Assembly (NCBI RefSeq): GCF_025725685.1
Contig: NZ_CP107008.1
Coordinates: forward strand, 1,860,001 to 1,924,000
Reading direction: 5' to 3'
Length of the DNA stretch: 64,000 nucleotides
From: Halomonas sp. M4R1S46
Lineage (GTDB): Bacteria > Pseudomonadota > Gammaproteobacteria > Pseudomonadales > Halomonadaceae
Position 1 is the stretch's first letter. Each line of letters opens with the position of its first letter. Below are positions 1 through 8,653 of this stretch, piece after piece. The notes under the pieces were generated by a model. It was not told the DNA's origin. It made no database searches and was given only the letters and a program-made list of their open reading frames with translations. Made by a program: the position numbers and the translations under genes.

Positions 1-1122
1 CTGGCCTGTGGCCTGGCGGCGCTGCTCGAGGGCCGCGACGCCGGTGACGAGCGCGACCTGGCCGCCACACTCGAGCGCCGCTTCGCCGCCCCCGGCGAGG
101 ATCGTCGCTGGCAGCGTAATGCCAGGCGGCTGGCGAGCCGCATGGGCTGCCGGCTCGAGGCGCCGAGCCTGGCCCCGCTCGGCGAGTTGCTGGCCCTGGC
201 CTGGCCCGAGCGCATCGCCCAGCGCCTCGCGCCCGGGCGCTTCCGGCTGGCCGGTGGCGGCCAGGCGACCCTGCCCGCCGATCATCCGCTGGCCCACGTC
301 GAGCTGCTGGTGGCGGTGTCGCTGGACGGCGAGGCCGGGGGCGGGCGCATCTTCCGCGCCGCCGCCCTGGATCCCGCACGGCTGCCGGGGTTGCATGCCG
401 AGGCCGGCGAGTGGCGGGATCATCTGGAGTGGTCCGATGAGCAGGGTCGCCTGGAGGGGGAGCGTCGCCGGGGGCTCGGCGCGGTGGTCCTCGAGCGGCG
501 GCCGCTGGGCGAGCTGCCGCCGGAGGCGGTGCGCCGGGCCCTGCTGGCGGCGCTGCGCCGCCGCGGCCTGCCTCTCGACGCAGCCGCCGAACAGCTGTGC
601 GGCCGGGTGGCGCTGTTGCGTCGCGAGCTGGGCGACCCCTGGCCGGACTGGTCCGAGGCGGCGCTGCTCGATGACCTGGAGACCTGGCTCGGCCCCTACC
701 TCGAGGGGCTGACCCGGCTCGACCAGGTGGAACGACTGCCGCTGTCGCGCATCCTGCTCGATGGCCTCGACTGGTCGCTGCGCAGCCGGCTCGACGAGCT
801 GGCGCCGCCCCATCTGAGGGTGCCCAGCGGATCAAACGTCCGCCTGGACTACCGAGGCGAGGCGCCGGTGCTGGCGGTCAAGCTCCAGGAAGTGTTCGGC
901 TGGCGCGAGGCGCCGCGGCTGGTGGAGGGCCGGGTGGCGCCGCTGCTGCACCTGCTGTCCCCGGCACGGCGCCCCCTGCAGGTGACGGCGGACCTGGCGA
1001 GCTTCTGGGACAACGGCTACCCGGAGGTGCGCAAGGACATGCGCGGCCGTTACCCCAAGCATCCCTGGCCGGAGGATCCCTGGTCGGCCCAGGCCACGGC
1101 GCGGACCAAGGCCAGGCGCTAG
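1..1122 (+). CDS. hrpB: ATP-dependent RNA helicase HrpB, C-terminal part (cut by window edge)
   Basis: The frame is open from the first base and ends in TAG at 1120-1122, so the 5' part lies outside the window. The 373 residues present are the C-terminal region of HrpB, a DEAH-box helicase-like protein. The tail is the most telling part: a stretch around LDYRGEAPVLAVKLQEVFG, then FWDNGYPEVRKDMRGRYPKH and PWPEDPW, which is the conserved end of the HrpB C-terminal domain. The helicase motor itself is not in view. The family's exact role is poorly defined; it is thought to act in RNA metabolism. An internal ATG at 142 is not the start, because the same frame continues upstream with good coding character. 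Confidence 0.9.
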   Translation: MACGLAALLEGRDAGDERDLAATLERRFAAPGEDRRWQRNARRLASRMGCRLEAPSLAPLGELLALAWPERIAQRLAPGRFRLAGGGQATLPADHPLAHVELLVAVSLDGEAGGGRIFRAAALDPARLPGLHAEAGEWRDHLEWSDEQGRLEGERRRGLGAVVLERRPLGELPPEAVRRALLAALRRRGLPLDAAAEQLCGRVALLRRELGDPWPDWSEAALLDDLETWLGPYLEGLTRLDQVERLPLSRILLDGLDWSLRSRLDELAPPHLRVPSGSNVRLDYRGEAPVLAVKLQEVFGWREAPRLVEGRVAPLLHLLSPARRPLQVTADLASFWDNGYPEVRKDMRGRYPKHPWPEDPWSAQATARTKARR

Positions 1123-1190
1123 GCCCGGCGACCGCCGGGCACGCGATCCGGTATCATCGGGAACCCATGCTGGATCCGGATCGACACGCC

Positions 1191-1646
1191 ATGACCACAA
1201 CCGATGCCTGTCCCTGCGGCAGCGGACGCCCGCTGGCCGACTGCTGCGGCCCCTACCACGCCGGTCGGCCGGCGCCGACGCCGGAGGCGCTGATGCGCTC
1301 GCGCTACAGCGCCTTTGCCCTGGGGCTCACCGACTACCTGCTGGCGACCTGGGATCCCGATCACCGGCCCGAGAGCCTGGCGCCCGATGACGCCACCCGC
1401 TGGGTGCGTCTGGAGATCCTCGACCATGAACGCACTGGCGACAGGGGCCGGGTGCATTTCCGTGCCACCTTCCGTGAGGGACGGCGCTGGGGCGTGCTGG
1501 AAGAACGCTCCCGCTTTCGCCGCGAGGCGGGGCACTGGCGCTACGTGGACGGTGAGCCCTCGGTAACGCGCCTCAAGCCAGGGCGCAACGATCCCTGCCC
1601 CTGCGGCAGCGGCAGGAAGGGCAAGGCCTGCTGCGTGAAAGGCTAA
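1191..1646 (+). CDS. YchJ-like SEC-C motif protein
   Basis: A 151-residue protein with a metal-binding SEC-C type motif at each end: CPCGSGRPLADCC near residue 6 and CPCGSGRKGKACC at the C-terminus. The middle (ALMRSRYSAFALG, then a compact alpha/beta NTF2-like stretch) matches the YchJ/UPF0225 family layout. The cysteine-rich ends probably bind zinc. Function is unknown; SEC-C motifs in SecA contact SecB and ribosomes, but that cannot be carried over here. I chose ATG 1191 because family members begin only a few residues before the first CPCGS; an in-frame ATG at 1167 would add eight residues. Confidence 0.85.
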   Translation: MTTTDACPCGSGRPLADCCGPYHAGRPAPTPEALMRSRYSAFALGLTDYLLATWDPDHRPESLAPDDATRWVRLEILDHERTGDRGRVHFRATFREGRRWGVLEERSRFRREAGHWRYVDGEPSVTRLKPGRNDPCPCGSGRKGKACCVKG

Positions 1647-1734
1647 CCCCTCGACTATAGAAGAAGTGGTAAAATGATTTTCCTCATTGTACCGAGCATT
1701 GCGTATCGATGTGTGTCGTAAGGAGCATCCAAGG

Positions 1735-2451
1735 ATGTCGGAAAACCGACCTTCCTATGAGCGAATAAAGGAGCATTTGCTCAAGGAAATAGAAAGCGGA
1801 GCCTTTTCCCCAGGTGACCGAATTCCCGCCGAAAATCGACTGGCCAAGGAGTTTGGCGTTAGCCGAATGACGGCCAATAAGGCCATCCGAGACCTGGTGC
1901 AGCGTGGCGTCTTGATGCGGCGTACGGGGTCCGGGACCTATGTCGTCGAGCGCAAGGCCGAGTCCTCGCTGTTCGACATCCGAAATATCGCCGACGAGAT
2001 CCGAAATCGGGGAGGTCATCATACTAGTCGCGTCATCCAGTTGAAGGAGGTGCCTGCCAGCGAGCATGTCGCCGTCTACCTTGGTGTCAAGACCGGGACC
2101 CTGGTGTTCTACTCCGAGCTCGTACATATGGAAGACGGTGTGCCACTGCAACTGGAACGACGTCATGTCAACCCACGCGTGGCCCCCGACTATCTCGAAC
2201 AGGATTTCGAGAAAAATACCCCAAATGCTGTGCTCGTCGCCCGTTATCCCGTCACGGATATCGAGAACGTAGTGGAGTCCGTTTCTCCCACGCAAGAGGA
2301 GGCCGAACTGCTGGATATTCCGCTCAATGAGTCCTGCCTCCTCGTGGTGCGTCGCACCTGGTCGGGGGAAAATCTGATCAGCTATACCCAACTGCTCCAC
2401 CCTGGCACCCGCTACAAGCTGAACGCTTCCCTGCATTCCGCAGGGCTCTGA
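1735..2451 (+). CDS. hutC: HutC-type GntR-family repressor (copy 1)
   Basis: 238 residues. The N-terminal winged helix (about 5-75) contains EFGVSRMTANKAIRDLVQRG, the GntR recognition region, followed by the HutC/UTRA effector domain (about 95-235) with the usual ending YTQLLHPGTRYKLNASLH. Family members bind urocanate or a related imidazole and derepress hut genes. ATG 1735 has TAAGGAG at 1719-1725; a TTG at 1687 extends the frame but lacks such a site. The gene is visibly AT-richer than its neighbours, a hint of separate origin. It precedes the urocanase/acyl-CoA dehydrogenase operon, and two palindromes lie in the gap after it. The recognition helix is identical to that of the second HutC (20723-21433), so both probably read the same operator, while their effector domains differ considerably. 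Confidence 0.92.
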   Translation: MSENRPSYERIKEHLLKEIESGAFSPGDRIPAENRLAKEFGVSRMTANKAIRDLVQRGVLMRRTGSGTYVVERKAESSLFDIRNIADEIRNRGGHHTSRVIQLKEVPASEHVAVYLGVKTGTLVFYSELVHMEDGVPLQLERRHVNPRVAPDYLEQDFEKNTPNAVLVARYPVTDIENVVESVSPTQEEAELLDIPLNESCLLVVRRTWSGENLISYTQLLHPGTRYKLNASLHSAGL

Positions 2452-2540
2452 TTCCTCGCCTATACCCCTCCTCCCCGCCATGGACGGACACCAGTTCTGG
2501 TCATGGCGTTCTATTCCTTCTCTCCAGTCTTGCCCTTCAA

Positions 2541-2569
2541 GCCGCCTGGCACGTTTCGTGCCTGGCGGC
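2541..2569. terminator. hairpin after hutC copy 1
   Basis: A 13-bp stem with one mismatch (GCCGCCTGGCACG, loop TTT, CGTGCCTGGCGGC) lies 90 bp after the hutC stop. No clear T-run follows, so it is a strong hairpin that may end the hutC transcript rather than a textbook intrinsic terminator. Confidence 0.4.
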
Positions 2570-2598
2570 TGTGTCGATGTCATCGGGATCGTTAGATG

Positions 2599-2608
2599 TG
2601 TATATACA
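2599..2608. promoter_or_regulatory. HutC-type operator TGTATATACA (site 1)
   Basis: A perfect 10-bp palindrome in the hutC-hutU gap. The same core occurs at 2764-2773, 19020-19029 and 19248-19257, only in hut intergenic regions as far as I can see. HutC operators described in pseudomonads are TGTA-N2-TACA palindromes of this kind. The region between this site and the next is unusually AT-rich and probably holds the promoter of the urocanase operon. Confidence 0.7.
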
Positions 2609-2760
2609 TATTATACCTTCCTTGGCACCCTTCTGAGGATCTGTCGTTATACTTTGGTCTATATCCATTATTTTTTAACCTTTTAAAATCAGTGAGATGC
2701 GGTATATCCGATGGTGGAGCTGTCAACTGGGTGTTTGACGGACTTGGGACGGGCGCATAG

Positions 2761-2776
2761 ATATGTATATACATAT
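2761..2776. promoter_or_regulatory. HutC-type operator, 16-bp perfect palindrome (site 2)
   Basis: ATATGTATATACATAT is perfectly self-complementary and ends 91 bp before the urocanase ATG. It carries the shared TGTATATACA core. With site 1 about 165 bp upstream, it could give cooperative or looped repression of the hutU-CoA-transferase-dehydrogenase-ETF-transporter operon. Confidence 0.75.
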
Positions 2777-2867
2777 TTGAGGCGGTGATTCGCTTCTGGC
2801 GACTCCAGCCCCGATACCCGAGGCCCCAGCAAGGCCCGAATGCCCCTGCACTCGAGAGGATTTCGGC

Positions 2868-4547
2868 ATGTCCCACACCGACAAGCGTCACGACCCCAAC
2901 CGCTGCATCGCCGCGCCCACCGGCAGTGAGCTGTCCTGCAAGAGCTGGCTCACCGAGGCGCCGCTGCGCATGCTGATGAACAACCTTCACCCGGACGTCG
3001 CCGAGCGCCCCGAGGACCTGGTGGTCTACGGCGGCATCGGTCGTGCCGCCCGGGACTGGGAGTGCTTCGACAAGATCGTCGAGACCCTCCAGCGCCTGGA
3101 GGACCACCAGTCGCTGCTGATCCAGTCCGGCAAGCCGGTGGCCGTCTTCGAGACCCACAAGGACGCCCCGCGGGTGCTGATCGCCAACTCCAACCTGGTG
3201 CCGGCCTGGGCCAACTGGGAGCACTTCAACGAGCTGGATAAGAAAGGCCTGATGATGTATGGCCAGATGACCGCCGGCTCCTGGATCTACATCGGCTCCC
3301 AGGGCATCGTCCAGGGCACCTACGAGACCTTCGTCGAGGCCGGCCGCCAGCACTACGACGGCGACCTCAAGGGCCGCTGGATCCTCACCGCCGGCCTCGG
3401 CGGCATGGGCGGCGCCCAGCCGCTGGCCGCGACTCTCGCCGGCGCCTGCTCGCTGAACATCGAGTGCCAGCAGTCGAGCCTCGACTTCCGCCTGCGCACC
3501 CGCTACCTGGACGAGCAGGCCGACGACCTGGACGATGCCCTGGCCCGCCTCGAGCGCTACACCGCCGAGGGCAAGGCGATCTCCATCGGTCTGTGCGCCA
3601 ACGCCGCCGATGTGCTCCCGGAACTCGTGCGCCGTGGGGTGAAGCCGGATATGGTCACCGACCAGACCAGCGCCCACGACCCGCTGCACGGCTACCTGCC
3701 GTCCGGCTGGACCTGGGACGACTACGTCGAGCGCGGCAAGTCCCAGCCCGAGGCCACCGTCGAGGCCGCCAAGCGGTCCATGGCGGTGCACGTCCAGGCC
3801 ATGCTCGACTTCCAGAAGATGGGCGTGCCGACCTTCGACTACGGCAACAACATCCGCCAGATGGCCCAGGAAGAGGGCGTCGAGAACGCCTTCGACTTCC
3901 CCGGCTTCGTGCCGGCCTACATCCGGCCGCTGTTCTGCCAGGGCATCGGCCCCTTTCGCTGGGCGGCGCTGTCCGGCGATCCCGAGGACATCTACAAGAC
4001 CGACCAGAAGGTCAAGGAACTGATCCCGGACGACGCCCACCTGCACAACTGGCTCGACATGGCTCGCGAGCGGATCGCCTTCCAGGGCCTGCCGGCACGG
4101 ATCTGCTGGGTCGGCCTCAAGGACCGCGCGCGCCTGGGCCAGGCCTTCAACGAGATGTACCGCAACGGCGAGCTCAAGGCGCCGGTGGTGATCGGCCGCG
4201 ACCACCTGGACTCCGGCTCGGTGGCCAGCCCCAACCGCGAGACCGAGGCGATGCAGGACGGCTCCGACGCCGTGTCCGACTGGCCGCTGCTCAACGCCCT
4301 GCTCAACACCGCCGGCGGCGCCACCTGGGTGTCGCTGCACCACGGCGGCGGCGTGGGCATGGGCTATTCCCAGCACGCCGGGGTGGTGATCGTCGCCGAC
4401 GGCACCGATGACGCCCATGCCCGCCTGGGCCGGGTGCTGCGCAACGACCCGGGCACCGGCGTCATGCGCCACGCCGATGCCGGCTACGACATCGCCAGGC
4501 GCTGCGCCGTGGAGAACGGCCTCGATCTGCCGATGATCCGCTCATGA
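2868..4547 (+). CDS. hutU: Urocanate hydratase (copy 1)
   Basis: 559 residues, the usual urocanase length. The enzyme adds water to urocanate to give 4-imidazolone-5-propionate, using tightly bound NAD+ as electrophile. The NAD-binding glycine-rich segment LTAGLGGMGGAQPLA, the GPFRWAALSGDPEDIYKTD block and the C-terminal LHHGGGVGMGYSQHAG block are all present. An AGAGGA site precedes the ATG. It is nearly identical to copy 2 (15088-16776), with the visible changes mostly in the middle (for example QKMGVP versus QAQGIP). Unlike copy 2 it heads an operon with a CoA-transferase, an acyl-CoA dehydrogenase and ETF genes, which suggests that it receives urocanate made by those enzymes rather than by HutH. 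Confidence 0.97.
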   Translation: MSHTDKRHDPNRCIAAPTGSELSCKSWLTEAPLRMLMNNLHPDVAERPEDLVVYGGIGRAARDWECFDKIVETLQRLEDHQSLLIQSGKPVAVFETHKDAPRVLIANSNLVPAWANWEHFNELDKKGLMMYGQMTAGSWIYIGSQGIVQGTYETFVEAGRQHYDGDLKGRWILTAGLGGMGGAQPLAATLAGACSLNIECQQSSLDFRLRTRYLDEQADDLDDALARLERYTAEGKAISIGLCANAADVLPELVRRGVKPDMVTDQTSAHDPLHGYLPSGWTWDDYVERGKSQPEATVEAAKRSMAVHVQAMLDFQKMGVPTFDYGNNIRQMAQEEGVENAFDFPGFVPAYIRPLFCQGIGPFRWAALSGDPEDIYKTDQKVKELIPDDAHLHNWLDMARERIAFQGLPARICWVGLKDRARLGQAFNEMYRNGELKAPVVIGRDHLDSGSVASPNRETEAMQDGSDAVSDWPLLNALLNTAGGATWVSLHHGGGVGMGYSQHAGVVIVADGTDDAHARLGRVLRNDPGTGVMRHADAGYDIARRCAVENGLDLPMIRS

Positions 4548-4591
4548 ACTTGCGGGCGGGATGCAGCGCCCGCCTGGCACAGGAGTCCCAG

Positions 4592-5725
4592 ATGAAACCC
4601 TTGCAAGGCATTACCGTCCTCGACCTGTCGCGCTTCCTGGCCGGCCCCTATTGCACGGCCATGCTCGCCGACCTGGGCGCCGAGGTGATCAAGATCGAGA
4701 CGCCTCATGGCGACGACAGTCGCCATATCGGTCCCTTCATCGATGGGGAGAGCGTCTACTTCGCGATGCTCAACCGGGGCAAGCGCAGCATCTGCCTGAA
4801 TCTCAAGGAGGCCGATGACCTGGCACGGTTCCATGCACTATGTGCCGATGCCGATGTACTGGTGGAGAATTTCCGCCCCGGAGTGACGCGCCGCCTGGGC
4901 ATCGACGAGGCCACCCTGCGCGATCGTCATCCCTCGCTGGTGTATTGCTCCATTTCCGGTTTCGGACAGACCGGGTCCATGACCAGCAAGCCGGCCTACG
5001 ACATCATCGCCCAGGCCATGTCCGGGATCATGGCCGCCACCGGGCCGGAAGGCGGGCCGCCGACCCGCGTCGGTGAGTCGCTGGGGGATGTGGCGGCCGG
5101 CATGTTCGCCAGCTGGTCGATCTGTGCCGCCCTGTTCCAGCGCGAGCGTGACGCGCAACGGACCGGCTGCTACCTGGACGTGTCCATGCTGGACTGCCTC
5201 TTCTCCATGCAGGTCACCAACCTCGCGCAGTTGATGGCCCATGGCGAGGCGCCCCAGCCGGTGGGCAACCGGCACCCCCTGTCCGCCCCCTTCGACAGTT
5301 TCCAGGCCCGAAATGGCCAGGTCGTCATCGCCGTGGCCAACAACAGCCTGTTCGCCCGGCTGGCCGACTGCATGGGAGCTTCGGAGCTGGTCGACGACGA
5401 ACGCTTCACCACCGACGAGCGCCGTTGTGACCATCAGGCCGAGCTGAAGGCGCGGATCGAACGCTGGACCAGCGAACTGACGGTCGCCGAGGTCTGCGAG
5501 CGGCTCGATGCGGCCGGGGTCCCCGCCTCGCCGATCTGGGACATCAAGCAGGTGGCCGATTCCCCCCATGCCCGGGAGCGGGGCCTGCTCCAGCCCTCGG
5601 GGGCCGTGCGGTCGCCCGCTCAACCCGTCTTCTTCAATGGCCGCAAGGTCGCGACCGACGAACCGGCGCCGGCGCTGGGCGCCCACAACGCAATGCTCGA
5701 TGAGGAGAGCACCCATGCACTTTGA
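4592..5725 (+). CDS. Class III (CaiB/BaiF) CoA-transferase
   Basis: 377 residues. The N-terminus PLQGITVLDLSRFLAGPYC and the GAEVIKIETPHGDD, LNRGKRSICLNLK and YDIIAQAMSG blocks are typical of the formyl-CoA/carnitine CoA-transferase family. The catalytic aspartate is expected in YLDVSMLD (about residues 194-201), where family enzymes form an aspartyl-CoA anhydride. ATG 4592 has AGGAG at 4581-4585; an in-frame ATG at 4544 overlaps hutU and has no such support. It lies 44 bp after hutU and overlaps the next gene by 11 bp, so one transcript is likely. The CoA acceptor is inferred from context: probably an imidazole-propanoic acid, with the product acyl-CoA or another thioester as donor. The family is certain; the substrate is not. 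Confidence 0.9.
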   Translation: MKPLQGITVLDLSRFLAGPYCTAMLADLGAEVIKIETPHGDDSRHIGPFIDGESVYFAMLNRGKRSICLNLKEADDLARFHALCADADVLVENFRPGVTRRLGIDEATLRDRHPSLVYCSISGFGQTGSMTSKPAYDIIAQAMSGIMAATGPEGGPPTRVGESLGDVAAGMFASWSICAALFQRERDAQRTGCYLDVSMLDCLFSMQVTNLAQLMAHGEAPQPVGNRHPLSAPFDSFQARNGQVVIAVANNSLFARLADCMGASELVDDERFTTDERRCDHQAELKARIERWTSELTVAEVCERLDAAGVPASPIWDIKQVADSPHARERGLLQPSGAVRSPAQPVFFNGRKVATDEPAPALGAHNAMLDEESTHAL

Positions 5726-6848
5726 TTTCACCGAAGACGAGCTGGCCTTTCAGGACGCCGCCCGTCGCGTGTCGGCCGATGTCCTCAAGGCCAATGCTGC
5801 CCGCTACGACGAGAGCCGTGACTTCTGCGCCGAGAGCCTGCGCGCCCTGGGCGAGCTCGGCTTCTGGAGCATGAACCTGCCGTCCGAGTACGGCGGCGTC
5901 GACATCAGCAGCATCGGCATGTCCCTGGCGGTGGAGGAGATCGCTTATCACTGTGCCGCCACCTGCTCGTCGTTGACGGCGCACTTTCTGGCCACCGATT
6001 CGGTACTGGTGGGAGGTACGGAAGAACAGAAGCAGGCACTGCTGCCGCAGTGTGCCGCCGGCGAGAAGCTCGGCGCCTTCGCCCTCACCGAACCCGGGGC
6101 GGGCTCGAACCCTGCCGAGATGCGGACCAAGGCCGTGCGCTGCGAGCAGGGTTGGCATATCACCGGCACCAAGCACTACATCACCAACGGCGCCTTCGCC
6201 GATTTCCTGGTCGTCTATGCCAAGACCGATGAAGACCTCGGTCACCGCGGCATCTCGGCCTTCCTGGTCGATCGCGACACCGCGGGCCTCGCGTTCTCCC
6301 AGCCCGAGAAGACACTGGGCCTGCGTGGCAGCCACATCTACGAGATCGGCATCGACTGTGTGGTGCCCGAGAGCGCCTTGCTGGGCAAGGAAGGCGCCGG
6401 ATTCGCGACCGCCATGGAGGTCCTCGATCGGGGGCGTGTGGAAGTGGCGGCCATGAGCGTCGGCATCTCCCGGGCGGCCTACGACGACACCCTGGCCTGG
6501 TCCCAGGATCGCGTGGTGAGCGGCAAGCCCTTGTGTCGGCACCAGGGCATCCAGTGGATGCTGGCCGAGATGCACACCCAGCTCGAGGCCGCGAAGCTGG
6601 TGACCTACAAGGCCGCCGCCGCCCGTGACTCCGGTCAGCGTTTCAGCCTCGAGTCGGCGGTGGCCAAGCTGTTCGCATCCGAGGCCGCCGCCAAGGTCAC
6701 CGACCAGGCGGTGCAGATCCACGGCGGTTACGGCTACATCGGGGATCTGCCCATCGAACGCTATTACCGGGACGCCCGGATCACGCGCATCTTCGAAGGC
6801 ACCTCGGAGATCCAGAAGATCATCATCGGCCGTGCCATCACCGCCTGA
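5715..6848 (+). CDS. Acyl-CoA dehydrogenase (FAD, ETF-linked)
   Basis: 377 residues, the normal length for short- and medium-chain acyl-CoA dehydrogenases, which introduce an alpha-beta double bond and pass electrons to ETF. Visible marks are ALTEPGAGSNP and WHITGTKHYITNGAFAD (FAD/substrate region), QIHGGYGYIGDLPIERYYRDARI, and IFEGTSEIQ near the C-terminus, whose first glutamate is the expected catalytic base. The ATG at 5715 lies inside the end of the CoA-transferase gene. It sits between a CoA-transferase and etfBA, directly downstream of a urocanase. Dehydrogenation of imidazolepropanoyl-CoA would give urocanoyl-CoA, which fits this neighbourhood. A generic fatty-acid or branched-chain role remains possible. 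Confidence 0.93.
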   Translation: MHFDFTEDELAFQDAARRVSADVLKANAARYDESRDFCAESLRALGELGFWSMNLPSEYGGVDISSIGMSLAVEEIAYHCAATCSSLTAHFLATDSVLVGGTEEQKQALLPQCAAGEKLGAFALTEPGAGSNPAEMRTKAVRCEQGWHITGTKHYITNGAFADFLVVYAKTDEDLGHRGISAFLVDRDTAGLAFSQPEKTLGLRGSHIYEIGIDCVVPESALLGKEGAGFATAMEVLDRGRVEVAAMSVGISRAAYDDTLAWSQDRVVSGKPLCRHQGIQWMLAEMHTQLEAAKLVTYKAAAARDSGQRFSLESAVAKLFASEAAAKVTDQAVQIHGGYGYIGDLPIERYYRDARITRIFEGTSEIQKIIIGRAITA

Positions 6849-6873
6849 GGCGTCACTGCAAGGAGTTCTCTCG

Positions 6874-7626
6874 ATGAAAGTACTCGCCGCGGTCAAACGC
6901 GTCATCGACTACAACGTCAAGATCCGGGTCAAGCCGGACAACAGTGACGTCGACCTCACCAACGTCAAGATGGCCCTGAACCCCTTCTGCGAGATCGCCG
7001 TGGAGGAAGCGGTGCGCCTCAAGGAGAAGGGCGTGGCCAGTGAGATCGTCGCCGTCACCGTCGGGCCCAAGGCCGCCCAGGAGCAGCTGCGCACCGCGCT
7101 GGCGCTGGGGGCCGACCGCGCCATCCACGTCCAGACCGACGAGCGCGTCGAGTCGCTGGGTGCCGCCAAGGCGCTGGCCAAGGTGGTCGAGGAGGAGCAG
7201 CCGGAGCTTACGATCCTCGGCAAGCAGGCCATCGACACCGACAACAACCAGACCGGCCAGATGCTCGCCGCCCTGACCGGTCGGCCCCAGGGCACCTTCG
7301 CCTCCGAGGTCGCGGTCGAGGACGGCAAGCTCAAGGTGACCCGCGAGATCGACGGCGGCCTGCAGACCGTGGAACTGGCCCTGCCGGCCATCGTCACCAC
7401 CGACCTGCGCCTGAACGAGCCGCGCTACGCCAAGCTGCCCGACATCATGAAGGCCAAGAAGAAGCCGCTGGACACCAAGACCCCGGAGGAGCTGGGCGTC
7501 GCGGTGGCCAGCAAGCTCAAGCTGGTCAAGGTCGAGCCGCCGGCCGAGCGCCAGGGCGGCGTCAAGGTGGGCTCCGTCGATGAGCTCGTGGACAAACTCA
7601 AGAACGAAGCCAAGGTGATCTCATGA
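6874..7626 (+). CDS. etfB: Electron transfer flavoprotein beta subunit
   Basis: 250 residues. It starts MKVLAAVKRVIDYNVKIRVK and has the ETF-beta signature around VEEEQPELTILGKQAIDTDNNQTGQ, with ALPAIVTTDLRLNEPRYAKLP further on. ETF-beta binds AMP and, with the alpha subunit, the FAD that accepts electrons from acyl-CoA dehydrogenases. The ATG has AAGGAG at 6860-6865. It starts 25 bp after the dehydrogenase and overlaps etfA by 4 bp, which suggests a partner pair serving this dehydrogenase. Confidence 0.96.
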   Translation: MKVLAAVKRVIDYNVKIRVKPDNSDVDLTNVKMALNPFCEIAVEEAVRLKEKGVASEIVAVTVGPKAAQEQLRTALALGADRAIHVQTDERVESLGAAKALAKVVEEEQPELTILGKQAIDTDNNQTGQMLAALTGRPQGTFASEVAVEDGKLKVTREIDGGLQTVELALPAIVTTDLRLNEPRYAKLPDIMKAKKKPLDTKTPEELGVAVASKLKLVKVEPPAERQGGVKVGSVDELVDKLKNEAKVIS

Positions 7627-8549
7627 GCATTCTGGTCCTTGCCGAACATCACGACGGCCAGCTGGCCGGCGCCACCGCCCATGTGGTCGCCGCGGCCCAG
7701 GCCATCGGCGGCGATATCGACGTGCTGGTGGCGGGCGAGAACGTCGGTCCCATCGCCGAGGCGGCCGCCAAGCTCGACGGGGTGAGCCGCGTGCGCGTCG
7801 CCGATGCCGCCGTCTACGCCCACCAGCTGGCCGAGCCCATGGGCGAGCTGCTGGCCGGCCTGGCTGGCGATTACTCCCACGTGCTGGCGGCGGCCTCCAC
7901 CACCGGCAAGAACGTGCTGCCGCGGCTGGCCGCACTCAAGGACGTCGCCCAGATCTCCGAGATCATCGCCGTGGAGAGCGCCGACACCTTCCAGCGCCCG
8001 ATCTATGCCGGCAACGCCATCGCCACCGTGCAGAGCGAGGACGCCCTCAAGATGATCACCGTGCGCGCCACCGCCTTCGACGCCGTCGGCGAGAGCGGGG
8101 CGGCCGCCGTCGAGCCGGTCGAGGCCGGCGTCGACAACCGCCTGTCGTCCTTCGTCGGCGAGGAGCTCGCCGAGAGCGACCGGCCCGAGCTGGGTGCAGC
8201 CAAGGTGGTCGTCTCCGGCGGCCGCGGCATGGGCAGCGGCGAGAACTTCCAGCTGCTCGAGGACATCGCCGACAAGCTGGGGGCGGCCATCGGCGCCTCG
8301 CGGGCCGCGGTGGACGCGGGCTTCGTGCCCAACGACATGCAGGTCGGCCAGACCGGCAAGATCGTCGCCCCGGAGCTCTATATCGCCGTGGGCATCAGCG
8401 GGGCCATCCAGCACCTGGCGGGGATGAAGGACTCCAAGGTGATCGTGGCGATCAACAAGGACGAGGAGGCGCCGATCTTCCAGGTCGCCGATTACGGCCT
8501 GGTCGCGGATCTCTTCGAGGCCGTACCCGAACTCGAACAACAACTATAG
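7623..8549 (+). CDS. etfA: Electron transfer flavoprotein alpha subunit
   Basis: 308 residues, starting in the ATGA overlap with etfB. The C-terminal FAD-binding domain is clear: VVSGGRGMGSGENF, GASRAAVDAGFVPNDMQVGQTGK, LYIAVGISGAIQHLAGM and IVAINKDEEAPIFQVADYGLV. Together with EtfB it carries electrons to an ETF:ubiquinone oxidoreductase. No complete gene for that enzyme lies in the window, but a 31-codon stub of one follows the downstream transporter gene. Confidence 0.96.
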   Translation: MSILVLAEHHDGQLAGATAHVVAAAQAIGGDIDVLVAGENVGPIAEAAAKLDGVSRVRVADAAVYAHQLAEPMGELLAGLAGDYSHVLAAASTTGKNVLPRLAALKDVAQISEIIAVESADTFQRPIYAGNAIATVQSEDALKMITVRATAFDAVGESGAAAVEPVEAGVDNRLSSFVGEELAESDRPELGAAKVVVSGGRGMGSGENFQLLEDIADKLGAAIGASRAAVDAGFVPNDMQVGQTGKIVAPELYIAVGISGAIQHLAGMKDSKVIVAINKDEEAPIFQVADYGLVADLFEAVPELEQQL

Positions 8550-8653
8550 GCGAAAGCTCACGAGCTTATTGCCGGTTCCGGCATTTGCACCAGGTCGCGC
8601 CTTGTTGCCGAGTCTCTTGTCGCGACCCACTACCTGCCAATTGGAGAAACACA

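Noticed and set aside
2592..4472. 626-codon minus-strand frame
   Set aside because: Antisense to hutU copy 1, resembles the shadow of copy 2.
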